DNA of 64,000 bases from Flavobacterium akiainvivens. Lineage in GTDB: Bacteria > Bacteroidota > Bacteroidia > Flavobacteriales > Flavobacteriaceae. Position numbers and translations under genes: made by a program. The notes under the pieces are model-generated. The model had not been told where the DNA came from, made no database searches, and saw nothing but the letters and a program-made list of their open reading frames with translations. The DNA lies in assembly GCF_001278115.1 (NCBI RefSeq), contig NZ_LIYD01000005.1, positions 2,393,510 to 2,457,509 of the forward strand. The letters run 5' to 3'. Shown piece after piece: positions 48,951-57,439 of the stretch. Positions within the stretch are counted from its first letter, which is position 1; every line of letters starts with the position of its first letter.

Positions 48951-49778
48951 ATGAACATTTTAAAGCTTATAGAATCGTTTACAAACGAAGGCGTTATAAA
49001 AAGCCTTGGCGAAAAACAATCAAGAAGGGACAGTTTTGCACAGTTTGGTAAAATTGGCGCTGGCGCCGCTATGGCTGCCCTGCCGCTTAGCATGCTGTTT
49101 ACCACAAAGGCAAGGGCACAAAGCTCGACTCCCGAAACGGCCACCGCAGCATTGCAATTAGCCCTTACACTGGAATATCTTGAAGATGAATTTTATGCTA
49201 TTGCACTTGACACCAATGGACTTATACCTGCTGCAGACCAAGCTATTATAGCACAAATATCTCAGCATGAGGCAGACCACGTTGCATTTTTACAACAGGC
49301 ACTGGGTAATGCTGCTCCTGCTAAACCTGAGTTTGACTTTACCGGTGCACAGGGTGGCGCACAACCCGCACTACTTGATCCGTTTGGTGACTATGCTACA
49401 TTTCTTGCCGTGGCGCAGGCCTTTGAAGATACAGGCGTACGCGCCTACAAAGGACAGGCAGGCAACCTGATGAGCAATGGCGACCTGCTTACGGCAGCCT
49501 TGCAGATACACAGTGTTGAGGCACGACACGCATCTCAAATACGCAGGCTACGCGGGCAAAAAGGCTGGATTACCGGCAACAGCCGCGGCGACCTGCCATC
49601 GTTTACACAGCCTATTTATGACGGCGAACAAAACACCGTACACGGCGGTGCTAATATAGTGGGCCTTACGGCTACTAACGGCCCGGCTTTAACCAACAAC
49701 GGTGCTACAGAATCGTTTGATGAAATACTAACAGGCCAGCAGGCAACTACCATTGCCAGCATCTTTATAGTACCATAA
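48951..49778 (+). CDS. Tat-type ferritin-like protein
   Basis: 275 residues, paralogue of the preceding gene. N-terminal twin-Arg-like segment (SRRDSFAQFGKIGAG) and hydrophobic stretch ending TKARAQS, cleaved instead of lipidated. Ferritin-like bundle (about 60-220) with LTLEYLEDEFY, ISQHEADHVAFL, AFEDTGVRAY and IHSVEARHASQI, conserving the Glu/His pattern. The C-terminal 60 residues are Thr/Asn-rich and unassigned. Starts 18 bases after the first gene; the pair may form a heteromer, one membrane-anchored and one soluble. Confidence 0.85.
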   Translation: MNILKLIESFTNEGVIKSLGEKQSRRDSFAQFGKIGAGAAMAALPLSMLFTTKARAQSSTPETATAALQLALTLEYLEDEFYAIALDTNGLIPAADQAIIAQISQHEADHVAFLQQALGNAAPAKPEFDFTGAQGGAQPALLDPFGDYATFLAVAQAFEDTGVRAYKGQAGNLMSNGDLLTAALQIHSVEARHASQIRRLRGQKGWITGNSRGDLPSFTQPIYDGEQNTVHGGANIVGLTATNGPALTNNGATESFDEILTGQQATTIASIFIVP

Positions 49779-49807
49779 TTTAAGGATTACGTTGATTATT
49801 TTATTTG

Positions 49808-49844
49808 AACTGCCCGCAGAGGATATCTTTGCGGGCAGTTTTTA
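49808..49844 (+). terminator. bidirectional terminator
   Basis: AACTGCCCGCA/TGCGGGCAGTT perfect 11-bp stem with an 11-base loop and T-run, after the ferritin-like operon and before the convergent lipoprotein gene. Confidence 0.85.
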
Positions 49845-49874
49845 TTTAGAAAATATTCCGGCAAACTTAATATA

Positions 49875-50333
49875 TCAGCAACCGCGATAACCCACAAGGG
49901 TTTTCCTTAGTATAGATGAGCCGCGTTGCAGCAAAAACTCGGCTTCAACATCGGCATTTTCATATCCTGACTGTACTTCTTTGGTAATTTTTATGGTTAG
50001 CTTATATCCCTCAGCACCATAAATATAAGTATGGCTGCCTTCCGGAGACTCCTCAAGCTTAAACTTTACCTGTTTGCCGTTAATACCTACAATGGCATTC
50101 TCCTCAAAATCGTTAATAAAAACAAAGTTATTTTTGGTTTTATCATGCTGGCTTAAAAACAGCCCTGTTGTACAGCCTATCATATCTTCAGGAACATCAG
50201 CAAGAGGAAATGTGGTTACAGCCAGGGTAGGCTCTTCAGCAACTTCTTCAACCACCGGATGCTTGGGTTGTTTGGGCATTTCTTTACATGAAAATAAAGC
50301 AGGTATCAAAATTACGAACAGAAGTTTTTTCAT
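49875..50333 (-). CDS. hypothetical lipoprotein
   Basis: 152 residues. Lipoprotein signal (LIPALFSCKE, Cys about residue 16), Pro/Glu-rich linker (PKHPVVEEVAEEP), then a predominantly beta domain (about 50-150: FVFINDFEENAIVGINGKQV in strands, YKLTIKITKEV) ending VGYRGC. No family recognised. Its C-terminal Cys could pair with Cys at about residue 53 (IGCTTG). Lone gene next to a metallophosphatase in the same direction. Confidence 0.75.
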   Translation of the reverse strand: MKKLLFVILIPALFSCKEMPKQPKHPVVEEVAEEPTLAVTTFPLADVPEDMIGCTTGLFLSQHDKTKNNFVFINDFEENAIVGINGKQVKFKLEESPEGSHTYIYGAEGYKLTIKITKEVQSGYENADVEAEFLLQRGSSILRKTLVGYRGC

Positions 50334-50363
50334 TATTATTGGTTTTTACCCAAATATAATAAA

Positions 50364-51470
50364 CTATTCGTAAATAACATACTTAAATGAGTCCATTAAC
50401 AATGTTTGCTCTACCCCCGGCTCAGGCACAATGTAATAATCCCCCGATATTTGCACGCCCTCCCCTTTACGCTCAAGTGTAATATTAAGGAAGCCATGCT
50501 TCATAACCACCGCTTTTTGCATGGTTACACACTCTAAAACCGGGCTGTGAGGTGTATATTCGGTATCATCAAAAGGCGCCAAATCATGAAGCTCATCATA
50601 TCCACCTGCCCCGCATACAATAAAGGGCAACATCTTGCCGTCAGGATATATTTTATGGAAACGCTGGTAGTTGTGCACATGCCCGCTTAAAATAATATCG
50701 GGACGAATACCACTTTCATCAAAAGCCTCTTCAAGCATATTGATCATATAAAGACTTGAACCATGGTTAAAATCAGCCGAATAAGGCGCATGGTGCACAC
50801 ATACAATTATAGCTTTACCGGGACGTTCGCCTGCCGCAGTTTTCAACTCTTCAACAAACCATTTCCGTTGCTCATTATCTACATAACCAAACTTGGTAGC
50901 ATTACTGTGCAGCCCAATAAAATTTGCCAGGGGTGTTTTCAGCGTCCAGTACACATTGGGCTGTACCATGCTCTTGCGGTTTTTACTTTTGCTAAAAGCA
51001 ACATCACGCCTTTCGGCATCACAAAATACAGCTGTAAAGGCATCAAGGCTTTCATAAGGCGCAACAAAAGGGTTAACATCAGTATCGTGATTTCCTGCTA
51101 TGGCAAATATAGGCCCTGGGTAATCAGCATAAGGTTTAAAAAACTGCCTATCATAATTTTCGGCTTCTCCATAATGATACACAACATCGCCCAAATGATA
51201 TAAGAATGCAGGTGCTTCGCCTTTAGGCACACCTTCTATTTGCCCACACATTTGCTCAACAACCAGGCGCTGGCCTTCGGGATAACGCATGCCTCCGGTA
51301 TCGCCCACCATGTGAAAACTAAATTTATCTTCAGGCAGGCCAACTACTTTTGCAGCCTCAAGACGGTATGGATAAGTCCCTGATGGAGCAGGAAGCTGCT
51401 GTATTTTATCGCTGTCGTCAGGCTGGTTGAGTCTAAATATAGGTTGTGTGTATTTGGGCTGAGAGCTCAT
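50364..51470 (-). CDS. calcineurin-like metallophosphatase
   Basis: 368 residues, no signal peptide. Dinuclear metallophosphoesterase motifs in order: MVGDTGG (Asp), HLGDVVYHYGE, AGNHDTD, VHHAPYS and SGHVHNYQ. This layout resembles purple-acid-phosphatase/phosphodiesterase-like enzymes. Substrate unknown. Its stop lies 31 bases from the lipoprotein start, so both may share a transcript. Confidence 0.88.
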   Translation of the reverse strand: MSSQPKYTQPIFRLNQPDDSDKIQQLPAPSGTYPYRLEAAKVVGLPEDKFSFHMVGDTGGMRYPEGQRLVVEQMCGQIEGVPKGEAPAFLYHLGDVVYHYGEAENYDRQFFKPYADYPGPIFAIAGNHDTDVNPFVAPYESLDAFTAVFCDAERRDVAFSKSKNRKSMVQPNVYWTLKTPLANFIGLHSNATKFGYVDNEQRKWFVEELKTAAGERPGKAIIVCVHHAPYSADFNHGSSLYMINMLEEAFDESGIRPDIILSGHVHNYQRFHKIYPDGKMLPFIVCGAGGYDELHDLAPFDDTEYTPHSPVLECVTMQKAVVMKHGFLNITLERKGEGVQISGDYYIVPEPGVEQTLLMDSFKYVIYE

Positions 51471-51760
51471 GAAACAATGCAGGCATTTTAATTAAGCTGC
51501 AAGATAACCCGCACAAAGCATACGGTCAAGGTTTTTTGTAATAATAATGGATTGGTAATATTGCATCAAAAAACCTTTCAATGCTTTTAAAAAAAAATAA
51601 AATTTTCACCAGTGCGTTTTAAAGCATTAAAAATAAAAAAATGCAATAAATGAGATAGTTACATATAAAACAAAAATTCCGGAAACTGGTGAACCGCAAA
51701 ATATTATCTTTACTTATGAAACAAATAAATCTATAATAACAACAAGTAATACAATGGTTT

Positions 51761-52258
51761 ATGAGAAAAATAATTATGTTAGCATCTGCATCATTTGCAA
51801 GCGGCATTCTCTTTGCAAACATCTATAATTCGTTAGTTAACGCAGCGGCGGCTGACGCTAATATTCCAACTTCTATAATCGCCGCCAGGGAGTACTTCAA
51901 AAGTGTGAATCCCGGAGATTTCTTCAAAATATTTTCTCCTTTTACTCAATTATTAGCATTAGCTGCCCTCATTTTATTCTGGAAAAAATCAGTCTCTATA
52001 AGACTGCTTTTAGCAATTGCATTGGCATGCTATATATCCGGAGATATATTTGCTTTTCTCTATTTCCATCCAAGAAGCGACATTATGTTTGTTTCAGAGA
52101 AATTGCCGGATACAGAAACCCTTAAAAGATTATCGCATGAATGGAGCACTATGAACTGGGTAAGATCATTTATATTATTTGTAGGTGTTGTATGTTCATT
52201 TTTAGCAATAGACAAGATATACTCTAAGCAAGTAACAGGCAAACAGCCTGTTTTATAA
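51761..52258 (+). CDS. membrane protein with four hydrophobic helices
   Basis: 165 residues. Helices about 4-25, 65-85, 88-108 and 135-153. The layout and the late segment NWVRSFILFVG resemble DUF1772/anthrone-oxygenase-like membrane proteins, but identity is uncertain. More AT-rich than surrounding genes. Upstream 290 bases (51471-51760) are AT-rich with no other gene. Confidence 0.6.
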   Translation: MRKIIMLASASFASGILFANIYNSLVNAAAADANIPTSIIAAREYFKSVNPGDFFKIFSPFTQLLALAALILFWKKSVSIRLLLAIALACYISGDIFAFLYFHPRSDIMFVSEKLPDTETLKRLSHEWSTMNWVRSFILFVGVVCSFLAIDKIYSKQVTGKQPVL

Positions 52259-52300
52259 AAAACAGCTTTATAAGAACAAAAACGAAAAATAATTAAAATA

Positions 52301-52330
52301 AAAAACCCTCTGATATTCAGAGGGTTTTTT
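52301..52330 (-). terminator. bidirectional terminator between membrane protein gene and tRNA-Leu
   Basis: AAAAACCCTCTG/CAGAGGGTTTTT perfect 12-bp stem with a five-base loop; T-runs on both strands. Confidence 0.85.
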
Positions 52331-52334
52331 ACTG

Positions 52335-52416
52335 TGCGGGTGAAAGGACTCGAACCTTCACACCGTGAGGCACCAGATCCTAAGTCTGGCGTGTCTACCA
52401 ATTTCACCACACCCGC
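52335..52416 (-). tRNA. tRNA-Leu (anticodon TAG), copy 1
   Basis: 82 bases including the discriminator A. Acceptor GCGGGTG/CACCCGC, anticodon arm CCAGA-CTTAGGA-TCTGG with anticodon TAG, a class II variable arm and T loop TTCGAGT. The 3' CCA is not encoded. A -7 box TATATTTG lies upstream (52458-52465) and a terminator follows, so it is an independent unit. Confidence 0.97.
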
Positions 52417-52457
52417 AGGCTTGATAGTAACAAGTAGCTTGTTTCAGTATCAGGCTG

Positions 52458-52465
52458 CAAATATA
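52458..52465 (-). promoter_or_regulatory. -7 box of tRNA-Leu copy 1
   Basis: TATATTTG on the minus strand, 41 bases before the mature tRNA 5' end. Confidence 0.6.
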
Positions 52466-52594
52466 CAACGGTTTTTAATATTTGCAATTAAATTATAGAG
52501 GGAAATAACAATTTATTTTCAGAAAGAAGATACCATGTTTAAAAACAGGAATATAAGGCCGGACAAACATTACCCTCAAACCATGCAAAGGCAA

Positions 52595-52626
52595 TAAAAA
52601 AAGCCCCTGATTTCTCAGAGGCTTTG
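52595..52626 (-). terminator. terminator of tRNA-Leu copy 2
   Basis: On the minus strand AAAGCCTCTGA/TCAGGGGCTTT with a four-base loop and T-run. Confidence 0.75.
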
Positions 52627-52629
52627 CTG

Positions 52630-52711
52630 TGCGGGTGAAAGGACTCGAACCTTCACACCGTGAGGCACCAGATCCTAAGTCTGGCGTGTCTACCAATTTC
52701 ACCACACCCGC
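52630..52711 (-). tRNA. tRNA-Leu (anticodon TAG), copy 2
   Basis: 82 bases, identical to copy 1. Its promoter box TATATTTG (52755-52762) and terminator have the same arrangement but different sequence outside a few flanking bases, so the duplication is either old with concerted evolution of the tRNA body, or only functional elements have been kept. Confidence 0.97.
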
Positions 52712-52754
52712 AGGCTGATAATAACTGACATTGTGTGTTTCATTATTACGGGTG

Positions 52755-52762
52755 CAAATATA
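52755..52762 (-). promoter_or_regulatory. -7 box of tRNA-Leu copy 2
   Basis: TATATTTG on the minus strand at nearly the same distance from the tRNA as in copy 1. Confidence 0.6.
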
Positions 52763-52819
52763 CGGCAGTTTTCCATACCTGCAAGTAAATTGACAAAAAA
52801 ATAATTATTATTTTTTCTG

Positions 52820-52827
52820 TACTTTTG
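52820..52827 (+). promoter_or_regulatory. -7 box of the M20 dipeptidase gene
   Basis: TACTTTTG, 29 bases before the ATG. Confidence 0.5.
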
Positions 52828-52856
52828 GCAGTAAACCGTATATCATTAAAAACGAA

Positions 52857-54245
52857 ATGGATAACATAAAAAGCTACGTCGGGCAGCATAAGGACCGATT
52901 TATAAATGAGCTCATTGAATTACTAAAATCTCCCAGCGTAAGTGCCGACAGCGCCTACAGCCAGGATGTAATAAATACTGCCGATGCCGTTTTGGCAAGC
53001 CTAAAGGCTGCCGGGTGCGACCACGTTGAACTGTGCGAAACACCAGGCTACCCTATTGTATATGGTGAAAAAACCATAGACCCTGCCCTGCCTACCGTAT
53101 TAGTATACGGCCATTATGACGTGCAGCCCGCCGACCCTATTGATCTGTGGACATCGCCACCATTTGAGCCGGTTATCAAAAAAACCGAACTGCACCCGGA
53201 CGGGGCTATTTTTGCACGCGGCGCGTGTGATGATAAAGGCCAGATGTACATGCACGTTAAGGCGCTGGAGTACATGGTGCAAAACAACAACCTGCCCTGC
53301 AACGTTAAGTTTATGATTGAGGGCGAGGAAGAAGTGGGTTCACCAAGCCTTGCCTGGTTTGTAGAGCGCAACCAGGAAAAGCTTAAAAACGATGTTATCC
53401 TGATTAGCGATACCGGTATGATTAGCAATACACAGCCTTCTATAACCACAGGCCTGCGCGGCCTGAGCTATGTAGAGGTTGAAGTTACCGGCCCTAACCG
53501 CGACCTGCACAGCGGGCTTTATGGCGGCGCTGTGGCTAACCCCATAAACATCCTGGCCAAGATGATTGCCCAGCTTCACGATGAAAACAACCATATTACC
53601 ATTCCCGGATTCTACGATAAAGTAGAAGAACTGAGCAGTGAAGAGCGTGACGAAATGGCGAAGGCGCCTTTTAGCCTTGATGCCTACAAAAAAGCACTTG
53701 ATATTGAAGACGTTTATGGCGAGGCTACCTACACCACTAACGAGCGCAACTCAATACGCCCTACGCTTGATGTAAACGGCATTTGGGGCGGCTACACCGG
53801 CGAAGGCGCTAAAACGGTTATTGCCAGCAAGGCATACGCCAAAATATCTATGCGCCTGGTACCTGCCCAGGACTGGAACGAAATTACCGAACTGTTTACA
53901 AAACATTTCACAGCCATTGCACCAAAGGGTGTAAAAGTTAAAGTTACGCCACACCATGGCGGCCAGGCTTATGTTACGCCTATAGACAGCATTGGCTACC
54001 AGGCCGCTGCCAAGGCGTATGAAGAAAGCTTTGGCGTTAAGCCTATCCCTGTTCGCTCAGGCGGCTCTATCCCTATTGTGGCGCTGTTTGAAAAAGAACT
54101 GAAAAGCAAAACCATAATGATGGGCTTTGGCCTTGACAGCGATGCCATTCACTCGCCTAACGAGCATTTTGGGATATTTAATTACCTGAGGGGTATCGAA
54201 ACCATTCCGTTATTCTACAAGTATTTTACGGAATTATCTAAATAG
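52857..54245 (+). CDS. M20-family dipeptidase
   Basis: 462 residues, no signal peptide. Dinuclear zinc peptidase motifs: YGHYDVQPAD (metal His and Asp), GACDDKGQ (bridging Asp), GEEEVGSPSL (catalytic and metal Glu), SDTGM, and HSPNEHFG (late His). A dimerisation domain is inserted at about 190-340. Layout matches carnosine-type/non-specific cytosolic dipeptidases. Single gene with its own terminator. Confidence 0.93.
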   Translation: MDNIKSYVGQHKDRFINELIELLKSPSVSADSAYSQDVINTADAVLASLKAAGCDHVELCETPGYPIVYGEKTIDPALPTVLVYGHYDVQPADPIDLWTSPPFEPVIKKTELHPDGAIFARGACDDKGQMYMHVKALEYMVQNNNLPCNVKFMIEGEEEVGSPSLAWFVERNQEKLKNDVILISDTGMISNTQPSITTGLRGLSYVEVEVTGPNRDLHSGLYGGAVANPINILAKMIAQLHDENNHITIPGFYDKVEELSSEERDEMAKAPFSLDAYKKALDIEDVYGEATYTTNERNSIRPTLDVNGIWGGYTGEGAKTVIASKAYAKISMRLVPAQDWNEITELFTKHFTAIAPKGVKVKVTPHHGGQAYVTPIDSIGYQAAAKAYEESFGVKPIPVRSGGSIPIVALFEKELKSKTIMMGFGLDSDAIHSPNEHFGIFNYLRGIETIPLFYKYFTELSK

Positions 54246-54377
54246 GCCTCTCCCCCGCCCCCTCTCCAAATGAGAGGGGTGGAACTTCACTCAAATGTTA
54301 AAACAGAATTGTATTCACATATTCTTGACGTCCTAGTGAAGCTGCTCCCTCTCCTTTGGAGAGGGCTGGGGTGAGGC
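54246..54377. repeat. 132-base palindromic intergenic element
   Basis: Left arm 54246-54291 and right arm 54335-54377 are reverse complements with several mismatches, rich in CCCTCTCC and GAGAGGG, joined by about 43 AT-rich bases. It begins directly after the dipeptidase stop codon. The arms resemble GGGGTGAGG-type repeats frequent in many genomes; MITE-like. Confidence 0.75.
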
Positions 54378-54383
54378 TCACCA

Positions 54384-54413
54384 AAAAATCTGCCCAAAAA
54401 GGCAGATTTTTTT
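54384..54413 (+). terminator. terminator of the dipeptidase gene
   Basis: AAAATCTGCC/GGCAGATTTT perfect 10-bp stem with a six-base loop and T-run, placed after the palindromic element. Confidence 0.8.
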
Positions 54414-54485
54414 ATACCCATTCCAACCTTCCCCTTTCCCATCCGCATCTTTAAGAAAAATGAACCTCATAAAACGTTATTCACT

Positions 54486-54920
54486 ATGAAAAAGATGCTT
54501 ACCGCTTGCCTTTTTGCCGTATCATTGTATATGCAGGCACAAACCACCGAAAGTAAACCTATTGTACCACAGCCCAACTGGATTAAAACAGAAACCCAAA
54601 TGGGCATGGGGTATATTGACACCAACGGTAATGTAGTCCTGAACCCCGAATACGAAGAACTGCGCCCGTTTGGGGAGCTCTCGCCAGGGCTGGCTATTAT
54701 TGTTCAGGACGGGCAAATGGGGCTTATAGATTTTGAGGGAACCATAATAGTAGCCCCTCAATATGACAGCATTACAACGGGAAGCGACTATAACCCAAAC
54801 TGGCTTATGGTAGAACAATATGAAGAGTATGGCTTTATTGATTTTCATGGCAACGAGGTGGTACCCATTGCATATGATAAATTTGCAACTCCCAACAACC
54901 CGGCTAATACACAAAATTAA
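54486..54920 (+). CDS. secreted WG-repeat protein
   Basis: 144 residues: signal peptide (about 1-19, MQAQ) then three WG/KWG-like repeats (MGYIDTNGNVVLNPEYEEL, MGLIDFEGTIIVAPQYDSI, YGFIDFHGNEVVPIAYDKF). WG repeats are structural beta units of unknown ligand. The stop codon overlaps the sigma-factor start (TAATG), making it the first gene of a sigma/anti-sigma operon; it may be a periplasmic sensor for that system, which is an inference from linkage. Confidence 0.83.
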   Translation: MKKMLTACLFAVSLYMQAQTTESKPIVPQPNWIKTETQMGMGYIDTNGNVVLNPEYEELRPFGELSPGLAIIVQDGQMGLIDFEGTIIVAPQYDSITTGSDYNPNWLMVEQYEEYGFIDFHGNEVVPIAYDKFATPNNPANTQN

Positions 54921-55465
54921 TGACCGAAGCCCAGCTTATATCCGGCTGCCTTAAGAACGACCGAAAGGCACAGCACCAGGTGTACAACACATTTGGCGCT
55001 AATGTTATGGGTATTTGCAAACGCTACATGAAAGACCGCGAACGTGCCGAGGAAATGGCAATGAATGCTTTCCTAACGGTATTCCAAAAAATTGGGCAGT
55101 TTAAAAACGAAGGTAGTTTTGAAGGCTGGATTTTGCGCATTGCCGTTAACTGCTGCCTGATGGAGCTCCGCAAAAAGACAACGTTTCAGCAGGAAGTGCA
55201 ACCCGATGCGATTCAGCTACACGATGCATCTAAAACCGACAACATGGTTTTGGAAGGCGATATTGAGCAGATGCTGAAAATACTGCCCGAAGGCGCCCGT
55301 ATTGTGTTTAACCTGTATGCTATTGAAGGCTACAAGCACCACGAAATTGCCAATCAACTGGGCATCAGCGAAGGCACCAGCAAAAGCCAGCTTAATTATG
55401 CACGCGAAAAACTAAAAAAGACTTTTTTTAACCACACCCCTAAAACCGCAAGCGATGGAAGATAA
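54920..55465 (+). CDS. ECF-type RNA polymerase sigma factor
   Basis: 181 residues with sigma region 2 (about 15-85: AEEMAMNAFLTVFQKI, FEGWILRIAVN) and region 4 (about 120-172: YAIEGYKHHEIANQLGISEGTSKSQLNYAREKL in helices). Typical group IV sigma. Starts on the last base of the WG-protein gene's stop codon and overlaps the next gene by 11 bases, implying coupled translation with its probable anti-sigma factor. Confidence 0.93.
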   Translation: MTEAQLISGCLKNDRKAQHQVYNTFGANVMGICKRYMKDRERAEEMAMNAFLTVFQKIGQFKNEGSFEGWILRIAVNCCLMELRKKTTFQQEVQPDAIQLHDASKTDNMVLEGDIEQMLKILPEGARIVFNLYAIEGYKHHEIANQLGISEGTSKSQLNYAREKLKKTFFNHTPKTASDGR

Positions 55466-56321
55466 GGATTTAGATAAGTATTTTAAAGACCGCAGCGACT
55501 CGTTTAACGAAACGCCGGGCGAAGGGCTGTGGGCAAAAATTGAAGCCAATATAGAGCCCCCTGCACAAGGTGAGCTTAAGGCAGGCAAATGGTTGCTACC
55601 GGGCGCAGGCCTTGTTGTGGTTGCAGGCCTTGTGGCAGCATGGCTTGCAACACGCAACACTACAGAAGCTCCTGCACCTACGCAGCAGCAGGAAATTACT
55701 GTTATAAAAGATACCATTACACTTCAGCATACCGAAGTAAAAGATACACTAATAGCAATTCATGATACAATTGCACGCAATTTAAAAATGACTGGCAAAC
55801 AGATAGTAACAACACCTGAAATTAAAGATAACGCAATTGATTCGTTGACCATTGATATGCCTGTAAAAGCTACCGTAGCTAATAATTCTGAGAAAAAAGC
55901 CAATAATAACAAAGGAGAAATAATAACGGCACACTATCTTACAGCTAACGGGCAACAGGACACAACGGCATCGGGTGCCGGGGTTATTGCAATGGGCTAC
56001 AAGGTAAACGAGAGCAAAGACAAGATAGAAATTGAAATTACTGTTGAAGAAAAGCTAACCCAGGCAGAGCGCAGCCAGCTTATTAAAAGTACGGTTCAAA
56101 AAAATGCACAATATGTGGGCCGTAAAATTATAATAAAGGCTAAGGGCTACCGCACATACAGCCACATTATTACCGAAACTGACAAACTGAAATATAACTT
56201 TCCTCAATTGGGCTCACAACCGGGGTTGCGTCTGGAGGTAGATACTGATACCCTGCTTAACAACATAAAAAGAGACACCCTGCCAGCAAATACCGTTAAA
56301 TTTGAAATAAATCCGAAGTGA
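55455..56321 (+). CDS. probable anti-sigma factor, single-pass membrane protein
   Basis: 288 residues. N-terminal cytoplasmic helix (about 1-45: LDKYFKDRSDSF, LWAKIEANI) of the type found in Bacteroidetes anti-sigma proteins, one TM helix (about 50-66) and a large periplasmic part (about 70-288) with a Thr/Lys-rich linker and a C-terminal beta-rich domain (GRKIIIKAKGYRTYSHII). The 11-base overlap with the sigma gene supports the pairing. Sequestration of the sigma factor is inferred. Confidence 0.75.
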   Translation: MEDKDLDKYFKDRSDSFNETPGEGLWAKIEANIEPPAQGELKAGKWLLPGAGLVVVAGLVAAWLATRNTTEAPAPTQQQEITVIKDTITLQHTEVKDTLIAIHDTIARNLKMTGKQIVTTPEIKDNAIDSLTIDMPVKATVANNSEKKANNNKGEIITAHYLTANGQQDTTASGAGVIAMGYKVNESKDKIEIEITVEEKLTQAERSQLIKSTVQKNAQYVGRKIIIKAKGYRTYSHIITETDKLKYNFPQLGSQPGLRLEVDTDTLLNNIKRDTLPANTVKFEINPK

Positions 56322-56331
56322 GATAAAAAAG

Positions 56332-57291
56332 TTATTTATAGGTTTTCAGGGTATAGCCAATGTTTATGGTAAAGCCGTTATAAACTTCTGAGGGATCAAA
56401 CACAAGCGGACGGTCTATAACATTCCAGTTTTTATTAGCTGAAAACATAATATGGGTATAAGCAGGCACCTGTTGCTTTTTTATTTCCGTTAGCGGAAAG
56501 TTAGGCTGCAACTGTTTCATACGCCTTGCCTCCACACCCTGGGCATCGGTTACTATGTCATAAGGCAATTCGTTTATTAAGCCGCCATTTTCATCGGCCC
56601 TGCCCAATATGGTAAGCTTTACAAACAATCCTTCCTTTGGTAATTCTATCTGTTGCGACAGCTCATAATCAAAAAGCTTAGGACTTTGCGTGCCGTCTAC
56701 AAGCATTACATCTTCAAAATCATACAGCCTTTCTTCGCCGGGAACATTGTTTACAACCGGCAAAAACTCAACCTTAACAAACGTTTTGTAAGGCGTTTTA
56801 TGAAAAAGCGATTTGTAATCAGGGTTAACAGCAAAGTGTTTCTCCATAAGCGGTAATGAAAGTGCCGTAATATATGCTTCTGTTTCTGCACCCGGAATAA
56901 AAACGGCATATTCCATACCAAAGCGGCTCACAGCCATTTCACTTTCATTTTGGTGTCCTTTGGCCTTAACTTTTTTAATTTCGGGCTTCCCCACAGGTAT
57001 GGTTACTTCATCGAGCACAATAGGCTGTGGGGCAAGCAGTATCTCTCCTTTCACTTCACTAAGGATTACTTTTTTGGTTGCGTAACCAATACCCGAAAGT
57101 TCAATTTGAGTTACACCTATATCATGCAGCTGTACATTTCCGCCTGCATCGGTATAAACGCCATAACCGTTAAGCAGGTTTACGTTTATGTACGGCAGAG
57201 GCTCGTGTGTAAGGCTATCAACAACTTTAAAAGTTTGCTGGGCGTTGCATAATGTTCCCGCTAAAAGCAGTAACAACAGTAATTTATTCAT
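56332..57291 (-). CDS. secreted carboxypeptidase-like-domain protein
   Basis: 319 residues: signal peptide (about 1-18, CNAQ), a CarboxypepD_reg-like beta-sandwich (about 20-95: VVDSLTHEPLPYINVNLLNG, GVYTDAGGNVQL), then an unassigned region of about 220 residues of mixed beta structure (ITALSLPLMEKHF, VKVEFLPVVN given as strands). There is no TonB plug or barrel, so it is not a SusC receptor. Divergent from the BlaI-M56 operon across a 148-base region, so it could share regulation by BlaI. Confidence 0.75.
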   Translation of the reverse strand: MNKLLLLLLLAGTLCNAQQTFKVVDSLTHEPLPYINVNLLNGYGVYTDAGGNVQLHDIGVTQIELSGIGYATKKVILSEVKGEILLAPQPIVLDEVTIPVGKPEIKKVKAKGHQNESEMAVSRFGMEYAVFIPGAETEAYITALSLPLMEKHFAVNPDYKSLFHKTPYKTFVKVEFLPVVNNVPGEERLYDFEDVMLVDGTQSPKLFDYELSQQIELPKEGLFVKLTILGRADENGGLINELPYDIVTDAQGVEARRMKQLQPNFPLTEIKKQQVPAYTHIMFSANKNWNVIDRPLVFDPSEVYNGFTINIGYTLKTYK

Positions 57292-57387
57292 GGTTTGTAA
57301 TAATTGGTTTACAAACTAAACAACCTTTTAAAGCTATTATTGTTAAAGTTTGCATAACTATTGCATTTTTTTTGGGTGGCTTCTTGC

Positions 57388-57439
57388 GTAGAAATATTTT
57401 TATTCTACATTTGTAGAAACAATTCTAAACTTGTAGAAT
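57388..57439 (+). promoter_or_regulatory. BlaI-type operators overlapping the -7 box
   Basis: Operator 1: TTCTACA-TT-TGTAGAA (57403-57418), perfect arms, with -7 box TACATTTG (57406-57413) inside it. Operator 2: ATTCTAAACTTGTAGAAT (57422-57439), ending at the ATG; centres 20 bases apart. A further half site GTAGAA (57388-57393) lies upstream. TACA/TGTA cores are the known BlaI/MecI recognition feature, so autoregulation by the first gene is strongly suggested. Confidence 0.85.
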
